A DNA stretch of 64,000 bases from Atherix ibis. Taxonomy: Eukaryota > Arthropoda > Insecta > Diptera > Athericidae. The stretch is from assembly GCA_958298945.1 (NCBI GenBank), contig OY282605.1, positions 25,708,811 through 25,772,810 of the forward strand, in the 5' to 3' direction. The position numbers and the translations under genes were made by a program. The notes beneath the pieces are model-generated. The model searched no databases. It had not been told where the DNA came from and worked only from the letters and a program-made list of their open reading frames with translations. Shown one piece after another: positions 12,489 to 26,044 of this stretch; position 1 is the first letter of the stretch; each line of letters opens with the position of its first letter.

Positions 12489-13634
12489 GCAGGAGTATAA
12501 GCTTAAATCCGCTGTTTAGTTATAGATGGCGTGAGTGATCGTATTAAGCTACCATGGGCACGCCATACTTTTTTTTAATGAGTTTGACATCTGTCAACAT
12601 TAATCAATGCACATTGTCAGCAATTTTGTACAACAACATTTATTTTTCCTTTGGTAAGCATGTCTAGTTTTGTGCCAGAAAAAGATCATATGCGGGAAGC
12701 TCTGCTTTTCTGCTTCAATTTAAAGAAATCGGCTGCCGAATCGCATCGAATGCTTATGGATGCCTATGGTGACAACTTTGACTTGTGGGACAAGAAGCGT
12801 GAAAATCGGCCTAGGAAGGTTGAGGACCATGAATTGAAGGTTGTTTTGGACGAAGACAATACCCAATCACAAAAAATTCTTGGGCAGCAGTTGGATGTTA
12901 CTCAACCAGCTGTTTTCATGCGTCTGCGTGCCATGGGGAAGATTGAAAAGATCGGAAAATTGGTGCCGCATGAATTGAACGATAGACAGATGGAGCGACG
13001 TCAAAACGCATGCGAAATCTTGCTCGCCAGACAAAAAAGAAAGTCGTTCCTGCATCGGATTATGATAGGCGATGAAAAGTGAATATATTTCGAGAATCCT
13101 AAACGCAAGAAATCGTGGGTTGATCCCGGCCAACCATCAACAACTTCACCATAACCAAATCGTTTCGATCGGAAGACGATGCTGTGCGTTTGGTGGGATC
13201 AAGTTGCACCATGCTCTGCGTGAAAAAAGGACGGATTATCAACAAAGATATGACAAGTTGATTTTCCTCCACGACAACGCACCGTCAAAATGGTCCGAAA
13301 CTACTTGGAGACACTCTACTGGAAGGTGCTACCCCACCCCGCTTATTTACCAGACCTTGCCCGTTCCGACTACCACCTGTTTTCGTCGATGGGCCACGCG
13401 ATCGCTGAGCAGCACTTCGATTTGTACGAAGAGGTCCGAAAATGGCTTGATGAGTGGTTTGCCTCGAAAGAGAAGGAATTTTTTTGGCGTGGTATCCACA
13501 AATTGCCCGAGAGATGGGAAAAATGTGTAGCCAGCAAGGGCAAGTACTTTGAATTAATTTGTTTTTGGCTTTCTATGAAAAAAACATGTGTTTTTTTTCT
13601 CCAAAAAACAGCCGATTTAAGCTTTTACACCTGG
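12489..13634 (+). mobile_element. Mos1-like (mauritiana-type) mariner, decayed
   Basis: Terminal inverted repeats of about 28 bp (GCAGGAGTATAAGCTTAAAT at the left, the same motif reversed at the right) are flanked by TA target duplications at 12487-12488 and 13635-13636. The transposase begins MSSFVPEKDHMREALLF at 12660 and carries the linker WVPHEL as LVPHELNDRQMERR. It lacks about 25 residues of the helix-turn-helix region. TGG has become TGA at 13079 after GDEK, and a further internal deletion and frame changes occur before HDNAP. It is inactive. It closely resembles the copy at 30519-31790. Confidence 0.9.
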
Positions 13635-13826
13635 TATACACGTAGTTTATTAAAGGTAATATGAATTGAAAATAAATGCGTACTTTATGAGTGTGTATGA
13701 AATCCTTTTCATAATTAGAAAATTTTGGTTATCAATATTTTTATAAGAAAATACAAATGAATTTCATTAATGACGTCCATCAGAAAATTAATGAGACTGT
13801 GGAATTTCGTTCCACATAGCTAGCTT

Positions 13827-14060
13827 TTAGGTTAGTCCACCCAAAAATTGCAGTAAAAGTTTCAATATTGTTCGGTGACTACACAATCCTCGAGAACGTG
13901 ATAAGTGAAGATATGTTTTTTGCAGTGTGATCATGGGAGTCCGGCTTAGGCCTGCTGAATCAAAGAACTCATTTTTGAGAGTCCGGCTTAGGCCTGCATC
14001 CCAACTTTGCGCTGCGTTCTTCCAGTTTGACACTCCCAGGGCCTACCTCGTCTTCTGGGA
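13827..14060. repeat. Short local duplication in GC-richer repeat-derived sequence
   Basis: The 19-base string GAGTCCGGCTTAGGCCTGC occurs twice within about 50 bases (near 13936 and 13979). The stretch around 13855-13930 resembles 49645-49700, so this is probably part of a dispersed element. I do not recognise a coding domain. Confidence 0.4.
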
Positions 14061-14249
14061 CTATAAATCGAGCATCTGTAGACTTTCCGGCCAGCATATT
14101 CCTCATCCAGACAGATTAGGTGTTCAACCCACCGTATTCTATTCAGCTTTCTTTTATTTCTTCATCAATGTTGTTATTTTTACTCCAAATAGGATTCTAT
14201 CTGTATGCGACTACTGCCAATTGGGCTTAACTTCGACGCCGACGCTACT

Positions 14250-14700
14250 ACCATTTATTCTGTTTTCCCTTCATTTATGTGAACCCTTAGATTTTTCGCT
14301 GCCGGTTCAATCTTGATGAAGGTCTCTCGTACAGCTCTTTCTGGTGGACACATAATGACGATGTCATTGGCATGAGCTAAAATCTGAGGAGACTTAATGA
14401 GAATGGTACCCCTGATACTCACCTCTGAGTCATGAATCACTTTTTCCAGCGCGAGGTTAAATAGAACATCCTTGCCGGAGGCCATTGTGAATGTTCAATA
14501 GATCTGAAAGTAATTTGGTTGCTTATCAGTCTAATCAATTTTTCCTGGAAGCCGAACTCTGTTATGGATGTGTAGAGTCTTATCCTACCTATGCACTCAT
14601 AAGCGGCTTTAAAGTCGACGAACAGATGGTGAATTTGTTTACCATATTCCGACAGTTTTTCGATCGGCGCCGGAAGAGAGAAGACCTCTTCTGTTGCTGA
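14250..14700 (-). mobile_element. Non-LTR retrotransposon reverse transcriptase fragment
   Basis: Reading the minus strand gives HHLFVDFKAAYECIGRIRLY followed by TEFGFQEKLIRLIS. After a frame change come LFNLALEKVIHDSEVSIRGT and LAHANDIVIM, where the YADD box is degraded. These are consecutive reverse transcriptase motifs of a LINE. The sequence is broken by frame changes and the catalytic YADD is lost, so it is a relic. Confidence 0.75.
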
Positions 14701-15079
14701 TTTTTCTAAAGTGAAGCCACTCTGGTATGGGCCAATGGTTTTTTTTTAGATAAATGGGACTATCCTGCCTAGTAAGATGGAACAAAAAAAGTTCGGACAA
14801 CGATATGCTATCAAATTTTGTGCTAAGCATGATAAATCCATGAGTTTGACTTACAGAAACCTGCAGCGAGCCTATGCGAAAGATTCTTTATTAAGTGCAC
14901 TTAATAAAAATCATTTTCTGAGAGCCAAGAGGCATTAGAAAAGGAACCTCGCTCAGGGAAACCCTCAACATCAAAAAGTGACGAAAATAAAGGGACTCTT
15001 GCGGGATTAGTGTGAGTATTTCGCAAAGAATGGGGGCTTCGATCCAGAGCGGTGAAAGTCCTGTATAAGAGTGTGTTTG

Positions 15080-15860
15080 TTCCGTGTGCAATGTATGCGT
15101 CGTGTGTATGGGCTGCCAATATTCACCACCAGTAGGCAAGGGTGGGCATAAATACAGTTTATGTATGCAGGTTCTCATGGGAGAAATTCCATGGGACCTG
15201 GAGGTGCTGCGTGGAAGCATCCACTACCGTCTACGGCGGGGCATCCCGCTTGCTGATTGTTCAGTTATGAATGAAGAGGTTCAGGATCTTAATCCACGCC
15301 AGCGGCGTGTACTGGTCCTGAACACAATGCATGAAATTTGGCAACGTCGATGGGAAATTTGGCAACGTCGAAAGTTGGAATGGCAGATGGACGCACATGT
15401 TCATTTCGGATGTGTGCTTTGCATCTGCATATGGATTTGAATTTAGTCTGTACCTTGGGTATTTACTCACGGGACACGGTAGTATGAATGGGTTTCTGTA
15501 CAGGCGTGGTCTAGCTGCGGAGGCTAGATGCCCTTGTGCAGCGGCGGAGGAGAGTTCCAAGCACCTTCTCATTGAGTGTGGCCTGTACGGGGATTTGCGT
15601 GACTTATGTGTAGGTGCATGTGGAATCGTGGTGAATGATGAGGGTGTGGATGTGAGTGGTGTGTTGGGTGTGAGAGAGAGGTATGAATGCCTTAATAGAT
15701 TTGCTGTGGTACTTTTTTAAGAGGAGAGCGAGAATGGTGCATGAATGAGTGTGAAAGATATGCAGGGTGGCTACAACCGGGTGAAAGACTAAGGTCGATT
15801 CCGGTTGTACTCTCGGATCTTGGCGAACCCGCGTACCTGAGCTGGCTTAGCGGTGCCTAG
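15080..15860 (+). mobile_element. R1-like non-LTR retrotransposon ORF2 C-terminal fragment
   Basis: The plus strand encodes EFSLYLGYLLTGHGSMNGFL, then LYRRGLAAEARCPC and SSKHLLIECGLYGDLRDL. This is the C-terminal Cys/His region found after the reverse transcriptase in R1-type LINEs. It ends in a stop near 15718. A duplicated segment encodes IWQRRWEIWQRR near 15340-15370. Sequence to about 16260 is GC-richer than its surroundings and probably belongs to LINE-derived material, but I cannot assign it. Confidence 0.6.
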
Positions 15861-16344
15861 GAATTTACAAGATTTTTGACCGTAGCTCAATGAGCGCAGT
15901 ACAAATCGAAGTACCCTTAAAACAAAAATTGGTACTACGGGAGTCGGGGTGCCCCATTGTGTTGGAAGATACTGTGCCCGACATTGGTGAGGCGCTTAGG
16001 CAGCAACGTAGTGGCTGTGGTTAATACCCATATCGCGGATAGGGTCTTCGGATCGCTAGTGGGGGATACTAGTAATTATCTCGGGCGCTGTCACTGCTAA
16101 TGACAGTAGAGGTTTAGGTAGTCCTCCCCACCAACAGGTGGAGTAGTCAGATTGTAACTGATTACTAACTGTTAACTGCCAGTAATAATGGTGCGTTGAT
16201 TGAGCGTAACTCAATCGCTATAGTCGTAGGCTTCTCGTGGTTTTACGTTTAAAGACAACTAAGTAACGTTAAATAATATATTATAACTACTAGCATGTTA
16301 TCGGCATTCTAGCTAATACCATCATACTCCAAAAGGATTAAGTA

Positions 16345-16800
16345 TCACCCCCCACAGTCTATTTTGCTTAATTTATACAACTGGGCGGATAAATAGTCTC
16401 CAAATTTGTCCATTCTCATGTAGAAGTGAAAAATTCTTGACCGGATCCTCCTTTCGAACGTAGCTATGAGTTTGCAATGATTTTCGCTGAGAAGCCAAGT
16501 TCTTGAAGAATAAATTAGAAACTGGCATGACAACAGTCACATCGATGTTACATCAGTAACTTCGGTGTTATGGTCATAATTTTCGGGCAAAATAATTTAG
16601 ACTGACTGAAGTAGGCTCCATGTTGTTATTCGCTTCGATCTTTGATCCCAATCAAGGCAAGTGATTTAACTCTTTCAGAGCTATAACCTCCTATCTATAT
16701 GCGATTAGTATTAATTAGTCTTGCCTTCGACGCCGATGCTGCATCATGTTTCTGGAGATCATTGCGCTTATCTTTGCCATATCCCTTTGCATATGTTTAG
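16345..16800 (-). mobile_element. LINE reverse transcriptase C-terminal relic
   Basis: Minus-strand translation reads LIYSSRTWLLSENHCKLIAT then FERRIRSRIFHFY. This resembles the LINE segment that ends in TFERRMLRKIFG. Sequence near 16720-16740 also resembles 14205-14250, so both may come from one element family. It is strongly decayed. Confidence 0.5.
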
Positions 16801-17529
16801 AAGATTAATTATTGTATATTGGACAATATTATTTTTGGGTAAATTTTTGTAAATTTTCGTATTTGAAATGTTTTTGATAAAGTCAAGAACGTGGTGTTAG
16901 TCAAGTTGACATATACTCTACGTGCTTTTTTGATAATACAATATCATATAAAATATTCAAATATATTTAAAATTTCTATTTTGTTGTGCTCGAAGCAATC
17001 GAATAATTTATAAAAGTGTAACAATATAAAAACTTATAAAATTGAATGCCATATAATGGTTCTTTAGCGCTCAATTTTTGGTTTTGTTTATTTGGATATA
17101 AGATTTCTGAGATATGTGCTAGATATTATATAATAGTGCAAAGAGTATAAAAGAGTATTATTATTTTTGTATAAAAATTTATTTGAAAGTCTGTTTTCAG
17201 GAATTTTTGATATAATCAGCTCAACAACAGTAGTGTGGAATTGCGTTTTGAGTTATTTGTTTATTTTACTAATGGTGGAAACTTTCCGCCGGACGATGTT
17301 TCCAGCATGTCCTAATCTTTAGTGATCCGTAGACACACTGACTGGATAAGAAAAAAAAAGGTTTCTTTCAAAACATTAGCATATCATGGATGATCCTTTC
17401 CATGACATTCAACTGAGTGTCCCTAATTTCCTAATAGAATGTCAGCTTTTCCCAAGGTTACCTTCTAACAATCTCCACATGTTAGATCTCCCAATTCTTC
17501 TCTCAAAACTTCTAATAAATTTCTAAAAA

Positions 17530-17980
17530 ATTAATTTTTTTAAAATTAATTCCAGCAAATAATTTGCAATTCCAAAAATTTCATAGAAAATATTAAAATT
17601 TTCTTAAATTTTGATTTATTGTCACTCTTAAACTAAATAACAAATTTGCTTGAAAATTAGACAGGATTCCTATAAAAGGATATATTTACGAAAAATTAAG
17701 TTGTTTTTATAGTAGTAGCACTATCCCTTGCCGAGGATTAGGTATTTATCATACAACCCTCGTATCTCAAATAATTCGACATTTTCAGCTACTTGAAAAG
17801 ATCATTCGGAGCGGTAGGATATGATTAAGAGCAAATAAATGTGTTCAAAAAAAATGTTTGCTATTGGGAGGATAATTATTATCACTTTTAAATTAATTCC
17901 AGCAAATAATTTGCTATCCCAAAAATTTCAAAGAAAATATTTAAAATGTTCAGCATGAAAAATTATAATTTTGATTTATT
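17530..17980. repeat. Dispersed repeat copy flanked by a direct duplication
   Basis: Sequence around 17700-17850 (shared motif TATTTATCATACAACCCTCG) recurs at about 22150-22240 and 22630-22770. It lies between two similar copies of an AT-rich segment (about 17538-17620 and 17889-17979, both beginning AAATTAATTCCAGCAAATAA). At 17855-17887 there is a 33-base match, with two mismatches, to the start of the amylase reading frame at 23643-23675. Confidence 0.6.
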
Positions 17981-18111
17981 TTTAAAGTTGTTTACATTAA
18001 ATTGTAATCACAAGTCCATCACAAAAATTTTGTTAATTTCCATTTAAATATGTACATAAGCATATGAACGTGTATAGTTATTACTTGGGTTGTTTCGAGA
18101 TATTTATTCAT

Positions 18112-19499
18112 TTACAACTTACAGCCTGCATTTGCGGGATAATCGCAAACTTTAATGTAATCATTCCAGTGAAGTCCTGCAGGACAATCACGTTCTACAC
18201 CTACACCATTGTCACACTGGATAAACTTTGTACAATATTTTGGATGTTTATGCAGTTCAAATCCGGTCCCACTCTCGCATGAATCTGAGGGATCAGTAGG
18301 TTCTTCTGTAGTTGGTGGATAGGAAGTTGTTGGTACTTCAGGAGTTGTTACTCCAGAACCATCACATTGTGCAACAGCCGGATAATCACACCGTTGTAGA
18401 TGGGTGCTCCAGTGAAGTCCAGGGGGACAGTTCAAAACATAAGCTAGTCCATATAAGCATTTATAAAATTTAGAACAGTCATCGGGATGTGGCAGGTGTG
18501 TAGGATTAGATGGGTCCTCAGTTGGTGGGCAACCTGGATGTGCAATTGGTGGTTCACTTGTACTTGGTGGAGAAGTTGGAGGTTCTGTTGGAGGTGGTTT
18601 CGGAGTTGTACCTGGATTACCTGCGTCACATTGAGCAACAGCTGGATAATCACATCGGTTCAGGTTAATACTCCAATGAAGTCCGGCGGGACAATCCATG
18701 GGATAAGCGAATCCAAATAAGCATTTATAGAACTTAGTGCAGTCATTCGGATATGGTAGATGTGTAGGATATGCTGGATCCTCATTAGGTGGACAGCCCG
18801 GATGTTGTACTGGTGGTTCATTAGTAGATGGTGGCGCCGTTGTGCTTGGAGGTGGTTTCGAAGTTGTACCTGGATTACCTGCTTCACATTGAGCAACAGC
18901 TGGATATTCACACCGGTCTAGGTTAATACTCCAATGAAGACCAGCTGGGCAATCCATCGGATAAGCGAATCCATATAAGCATTTGTAGAACTTAGTGCAG
19001 TCGTTAGGATATGGTAGATGAGTTGGATAAGCTGGATTCTCATTTGGTGGACAGCCTGGATGTTGTACTGGTGGCTCATTAGAAGCTGTTGGAGCATCTA
19101 TATTTTGAGGTGGAATCTGTGGTGATCCTTGACTACCTGCTTCACATTGTGCGGCATATGGATAATCACATCGGTTCAATTTAATACTCCAATGAAGAGT
19201 AGCTGGGCAATCCATGGGATAAGCTAATCCAAATGAACATTTGTAGAATTTAGTGCAGTCATTTGGATATGGTAAATGTGTAGGATTAGCCGGATTCTCA
19301 TTTGGTGGACATCCTGTATGCTCTATAGGTGACTCAGATGATTTAGCCTGTATTACACTCAAAGTTGTACACAATAAAATTAATATTGCACCTAAAAAAA
19401 ATATTTATAATATTATAAAATTTATAAAACACAAATTATTAAATTAATAAAATTCATTAATTATCAAATAAATAAATTATTAATATTTGCACCTTTCAT
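18112..19499 (-). CDS. Secreted five-domain CBM14 mucin-like peritrophin
   Basis: Exon 1 is ATGAAAG (19499-19493). The intron is 101 bp (19492-19392), and exon 2 is 19391-18112. The 428-residue product starts MKGAILILLCTTLSVIQA, a clear signal peptide. Five CBM14 domains lie near residues 30-85, 116-171, 202-257, 290-345 and 374-426. The first four share the core PNDCTKFYKC or PDDCSKFYKC, and the fifth is closer to the giant gene (YCTKFIQC). Pro/Thr/Ser-rich linkers of about 25-30 residues, probably O-glycosylated, separate the domains. This is the usual design of an insect intestinal mucin or peritrophin that binds chitin fibrils. Domains 2 and 3 are nearly identical, which points to recent internal duplication. 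A poly(A) signal follows within about ten bases of the stop. Confidence 0.92.
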
Positions 19500-19585
19500 A
19501 ATTAATCTTTATTATTTACTTATAATATGGTGTAGCAAGAGCTTCTTCTCGCAAACAATGTAAGTTTATTCGCAAAATATTGATC

Positions 19586-19620
19586 GACTGAAGAAAACAG
19601 ATCAATTGTCGCCTTTTATA
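19586..19620 (-). promoter_or_regulatory. TATA box and initiator of the five-domain peritrophin
   Basis: TATAAAAGGC starts at 19620 on the minus strand. An initiator TCAGTC has its A at 19589, exactly 31 bases downstream. This is a textbook arthropod core promoter and predicts a 5' UTR of about 90 bases before the ATG at 19499. Confidence 0.75.
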
Positions 19621-20490
19621 GAAACTTTGTCCTATTCAAGTATTTGTATTGGTATTATCAAAATTTTCAACAAAAAATAGGTATTTATTTTATCAATATG
19701 TATAGATAAGACCATAAATGGGGATTTCGATAATAAAAAATGAGACTCGGTGGCAAAAAATTAATCTACTTTTCTGATATTATTAGTCATTATAATTCAA
19801 AGTGAAGTACATTCTGTTGTGGATATTATTATTTAAAACAAAGTATAATATAAATAATTAAATAAAAATGATATTTTCCATACTTTAGATGTAATAATAA
19901 AAATACCAAGAAAATATGTGTCCGTTAATAATGAAAAAAATTATAGCAAAACATTTCAAAATATATTAGAAAAGATTTAACAGTTTGTGTAGTACAGCTT
20001 ATAAGTTTAAATTAATTTTTTTCTATTTAATCAAAATTTGATTAAAATCTAACAACGCATGGGAAAATTATCCACTTAACAAAATTAATTTTAACAAATG
20101 AAATGTATTTACTGAAGGTAGCACTGATTTCAATACAATAATCGTATAATCAGTCAAAAATTATATACACGTAGTAACTATTAATAACAATTCATATTTT
20201 ATAATGCACTTAAGTATTTAGTTCCTATTTCCGATGCATCTTGAAAATTTTATCATTTAAAAAATTTTCTTAAAAAAACAAACTAATCGATATAATTTCA
20301 ATTTGAAAATTATCATCAACTATTACTGCGCATTTAATTAATAGTTTACCGATGTTTTTACTAATTGTTGTTTACATAATTCTTACTGGTTTGTGTATTT
20401 TTTGTGTGCCATAAATTGCATATATAATATGTGAGAACTCAATAGAAATCGTTAGTTTCTTAATATTACTAGATCAGTATAGATCAGAAT
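19621..20490. other. AT-rich intergenic region
   Basis: No gene is recognised. The region lies between the five-domain peritrophin (-) and the His/Pro-rich gene (+), so it may carry the upstream control regions of both. A TATATAATAT stretch at 20421-20430 could serve the right-hand gene. Confidence 0.45.
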
Positions 20491-20491
20491 C

Positions 20492-20977
20492 ATGATTCGG
20501 CAGCAAATTTTATTGTTACTTCTATTGGTTGCTTGCATTTGGGCTCAACCTCATAAACGTGGTGAAAGAGATTTTAATCGTGAAAGTATACATTTTGGAT
20601 CGGATGAAGATTCACTAGAAGACGCTGAGGACCATTTACCTGATCGTCCAAACCATTCGTTACATCATGAGCCACATCATCCACCAAATGATCGTCCTCC
20701 ACATCATCCACCACATCATCCGCCACATGGTCCACCTCCACATCACCCACCACATCATCCACCACATCATCCACCACATCATTTACCACATCATCCACCA
20801 CATCGACCACCTACAACTGAACAACCATCTGATCCATCGGAACCTACTGAGCAACCATCTGATCCATCGGAACCTACTGAGCAACCATCTGATCCATCGG
20901 AACCCACTGACCAAACGTCTGATCCATCGGAGTCAACATCAAACGAGCCTACCGTAACTGATTCTTCGAACCAATAG
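20492..20977 (+). CDS. Secreted His/Pro-rich protein with PSDPSEPT repeats
   Basis: A 161-residue protein with a strong signal peptide (MIRQQILLLLLLVACIWA, cut before QPH). An acidic stretch (residues about 25-50, rich in D and E) comes first. Next is a His/Pro region (about 55-107) made of repeated HHPP units. Last is an Ser/Pro/Glu/Thr tail with about three copies of PSDPSEPTEQ and a variant fourth. No CBM14 or other known domain is present. The His-rich part could bind metal ions and the Ser/Thr tail could be O-glycosylated. Its place beside the peritrophin genes suggests an extracellular structural or gut-lining protein, but this is inference. AATAAA lies at 21052-21057. Both low-complexity blocks are prone to repeat-length variation. 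Confidence 0.75.
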   Translation: MIRQQILLLLLLVACIWAQPHKRGERDFNRESIHFGSDEDSLEDAEDHLPDRPNHSLHHEPHHPPNDRPPHHPPHHPPHGPPPHHPPHHPPHHPPHHLPHHPPHRPPTTEQPSDPSEPTEQPSDPSEPTEQPSDPSEPTDQTSDPSESTSNEPTVTDSSNQ

Positions 20978-21139
20978 AGCACATCTTCGGATTAAATTAT
21001 ATTTATCAATTTATTTTATGTTTTACCTTTACTTAAACTGTTCTTGTTTTAAATAAATTATATTCACTGCAAGTTAAAAATGTTTTCTTATTGATTTTAA
21101 TTTCTTAAATAAATATAAAAAAAATATTCTACTACAATA

Positions 21140-22770
21140 GGATCGAATTTATGTGTGTTGTATGATTAATAGCTAGCCTTGAGTAAAAAAAACCATTGTT
21201 ATGTGTGAAATTAATTTTACTTTTAAACATAGTCCAACATTTTTCTCTCTTTCGTATCCCATGTGAGGAATGCAATGGGATATATAATTAGAAATAGTTC
21301 AAGTACAAAAATATTTATCAGCACCTTAAGTTAATATCATAATAAAAAATTTTCATATTTTTATTTTTATTATTGTATTTAAAATATTATCAATTAAAGT
21401 AAAAATCATATTTAGAATAAATATTACAAAAAAAAAATAGTTTTAAAATTTTTCAATTCATATAATACGAGAGTTGTATGATTAATACCTGGTCTTGGTA
21501 AGAAAACAGCATTTTTTTTGTGTGTAGAATTCATTTTATTTTTTAACAAAGCGTCCTTTTAACTTAATACACTTAGTCCAATATTTGTATGTTTTGTATC
21601 CCATCTAAAAAATACGATCTATTCAACCTTTCGAAATAGACGTCTATCATATTTAAAAAATAACCTTAAAGGTTTGAGCTTATTTCTTTTTTCCACCTCG
21701 TCATTTTTTCATTTTCAAAAATAGAAAATAATTGCTGATTGCTAAATTTGGTGAATTTGGTGGAAACAGAATCAATCCTTATCCTAACTCATGAATACCA
21801 TATCATTTATCTCATACACTTTTACTAGAAGGTTTTTTTAAAAAAACAATATCATATATTTTATTCATAATTTCTTAGGTGTTGACTTAAAACTTGGACT
21901 TCCTGGGCGCTCGGCGTCACACAAAATTTAGTAAATCACTTCTAAATCATTCTATTGTATATGATGGCGATGAGTCCCTATTATATTATTCAATATTCGT
22001 TTTGACTTCAGATATAGTTTTTTAGTATTTTTAATAAAAAATACAAACTTTTCTAACTGTCAATCGCTGTCACTCGCAAACTAATTAACGAATTTGATTG
22101 AAAATTAGGCAGGATTTCTATTAAAGGGCATATTTACGTAAAATCAAGTTGTTTTTATAGTAGTAGCACCATATCTTACCGAAGATCAGGTATTTATCAT
22201 ACAACCCTCGTATCTCGAAGTATGCGACATTTACAAAAAAATTTTGGCAGAAGATTTTATGGGCAGGAGACTCATAAGAATTGAAATAATTGCTATTTTA
22301 TTTTAAAAACAATATCATATGTTTTATTCATCATTTCTTATGTGTTGACTTAAAAGCAGGACTTCCTGGGCGTCCGGCGTCACACAAAATTCATTTAATC
22401 ACTTCTGTATCATTCTATATGATGGGAGTAGTCCCTAATATACTATTCAAGATTAGTTTTAGATATGGTTTTTTAGTATTCTAATACTAAACCGTTTTGG
22501 TTTTAGATATGGTTTTTTAGTATTTCTAATAAATATACAATACAAATTTGTTTAGCTGTCAATGGTTGTCACTTGGAAACTTAACTAAATTTGACATTAT
22601 TATTTTAAAACAGTATATTTATGTAAAATAAAGTTGTTTTTAGAGTAGTAGCACCATCTCTTGCCGAAGATTAGGTATTTATCATACAACCCTCGTATCT
22701 CGAAGAATTCAACATTTTCAGCTATTTGAAAATAACATTGGAGCGGTAGGGTAGATTAGGGGAAATAAAT
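21140..22770. mobile_element. Cluster of TIR-bearing, probably non-autonomous mariner-type elements
   Basis: A terminal motif ATACGAG(A/G)GTTGTATGAT occurs at 21465 and, diverged, near 21145. Its reverse (CATACAACCCTCGTAT) occurs near 22198 and 22679. Minus-strand sequence near 21530-21620 translates to KCIKLKGRFVKK, like the end of a mariner transposase. A roughly 460-bp direct duplication covers about 21840-22240 and 22300-22700, sharing GACTTCCTGGGCG and TCGTATCTCGAAG. The internal sequence is otherwise non-coding. Confidence 0.6.
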
Positions 22771-23641
22771 GTGTTCTGATTTAAAGCCAAATTGGTGATC
22801 AAGGAAGAACTTGGAAATTTTCCAAAATGGGATGAAGGGTTTTTTTTTAAAAAAATTCCGAGGATGGAAAGTAAGCTGATTGATTTGTTTGGTTTTGGGA
22901 AACATTTTAATCAAAGAAAATTTCCAGAGTAAATCATAACCGGATAGTTTTTTTACTGGGAAGTTTTATTTTCGGATGAGGTAAAATTATTGGGCAGAAA
23001 AATCATAAGAATTGGAATCGTTAGTTCGCTACATATTTTTGTATGTCTCTAATTAAATTAAATCAATTATTTCGGTAAAGTTAAAATTAAATATGTTTTG
23101 ACAAATGAAATTACTAAACCTAAACAAGCAGTTCCATTTTACTAATGTGCCTACCGCATAATTAAGTTTATTTGTTAAATGAGAAAAGTTCAAACTCAAT
23201 TTGAAAAAATTAATAAGAGAGCAATTGTTAAATAAGTGCAGCATCTATAAGTAGTGGCATCTGTTTAAATAGAATATTTAATTAAAGTAAACATTTTGCT
23301 TTTTAATTGTAGTTCTTTACTATAAAATTTAAAAAAAAAAACACTCCCCATTATAACCCAAAAAAAAAGAAATATTTTATTGAGCAAGTAGAAATATTTT
23401 TACTGCCGCTAATTAATTATTTATTTTATTGTAAAAATAATCGATTGCACCTGAATAATTAGTATTATTAATGAACGTTTTGTTTACTAATTAGTCCAGA
23501 TGCTGGAAAATTACATTTTATGAGAAGAGATAGATTTTTCTAAAAGGTATTTACATATTTATAGAGAAGACGACGATAAAATTGTTAATATTGTTAAGGT
23601 CTTTTTGAAAACTAGTTGACAGTACGATTAAATGCAGTAAA

Positions 23642-25294
<1,653 letters not shown>

Positions 25295-25309
25295 TTTATA
25301 CAATAAAAA

Positions 25310-26040
25310 TGTTTAACTAATAAAAATATAGTAATTCAATTATACAAATATAAATATTTTACCATTAATTGGTAGTTTGATTTTTTTATTCTTTTATATT
25401 GTAATTTATTATTTAACATACTATTAACTATAATAACTGAAAAGTTTTTATGTTATTATAGTTAATTCTTTTATAATATAATAAATAAAATTTAAAAAAA
25501 AAGCAGCAATACGAACTAACTTGAAAGAAAAATTGATCAAACTGAAAATGTTCTGATTATAAATACAATAAAATCATTCCAAACAATATACCTAATCACA
25601 TAATGTTCTGATAAGAGTGCTTATCAAATCATGATAATAGAAACATCTTTATTATGTACTTAAGTTCGATTTCTAAGTAAAAACTCTTCAAATTTTGCAA
25701 ATCAAAGTTTTTCTTCTAATTTTTATGAACTTCATACTTAAAAAAAAAAAATATTCGGTTTCTGTTATCTTTACACCTGACGGAAATTTAGTCAGAGTCT
25801 ACTGTGCGTCGTCCAAATTGAAAATACTTCTATGGTATTAATACTTCGTACAGATGACTTGATTTTAAGCTTTAACATAAGGACATATTTCTGAAGAAAA
25901 CCAGATATTAGTAATCAGGCGGACGCAAAAAATTAAAGTGTAAACAAAAAACGTTTAAGTCTGTACTTCCTTGCAGTAAGGTAAAATTCGTGACAGCTAT
26001 TTACAATCTCGCTAACCACATAGATTTATGGTTACCATAG
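25310..26040. other. AT-rich stretch with no recognised gene
   Basis: I see no gene, RNA or clear transposon motif between the amylase poly(A) signal and the start of the repeat at about 26045. Confidence 0.5.
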
Positions 26041-26044
26041 CTAG

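Noticed and set aside
18444..18911. Extra genes on either strand over the five-domain peritrophin
   Set aside because: These frames are shadows of the repeated CBM14 coding sequence.
20574..20982. Val/Asp- or Ser/Asp/Gly-rich proteins on the minus strand opposite the His/Pro-rich gene
   Set aside because: They are antisense readings of the HHPP and PSDPSEPT repeats and lack a signal peptide or context.
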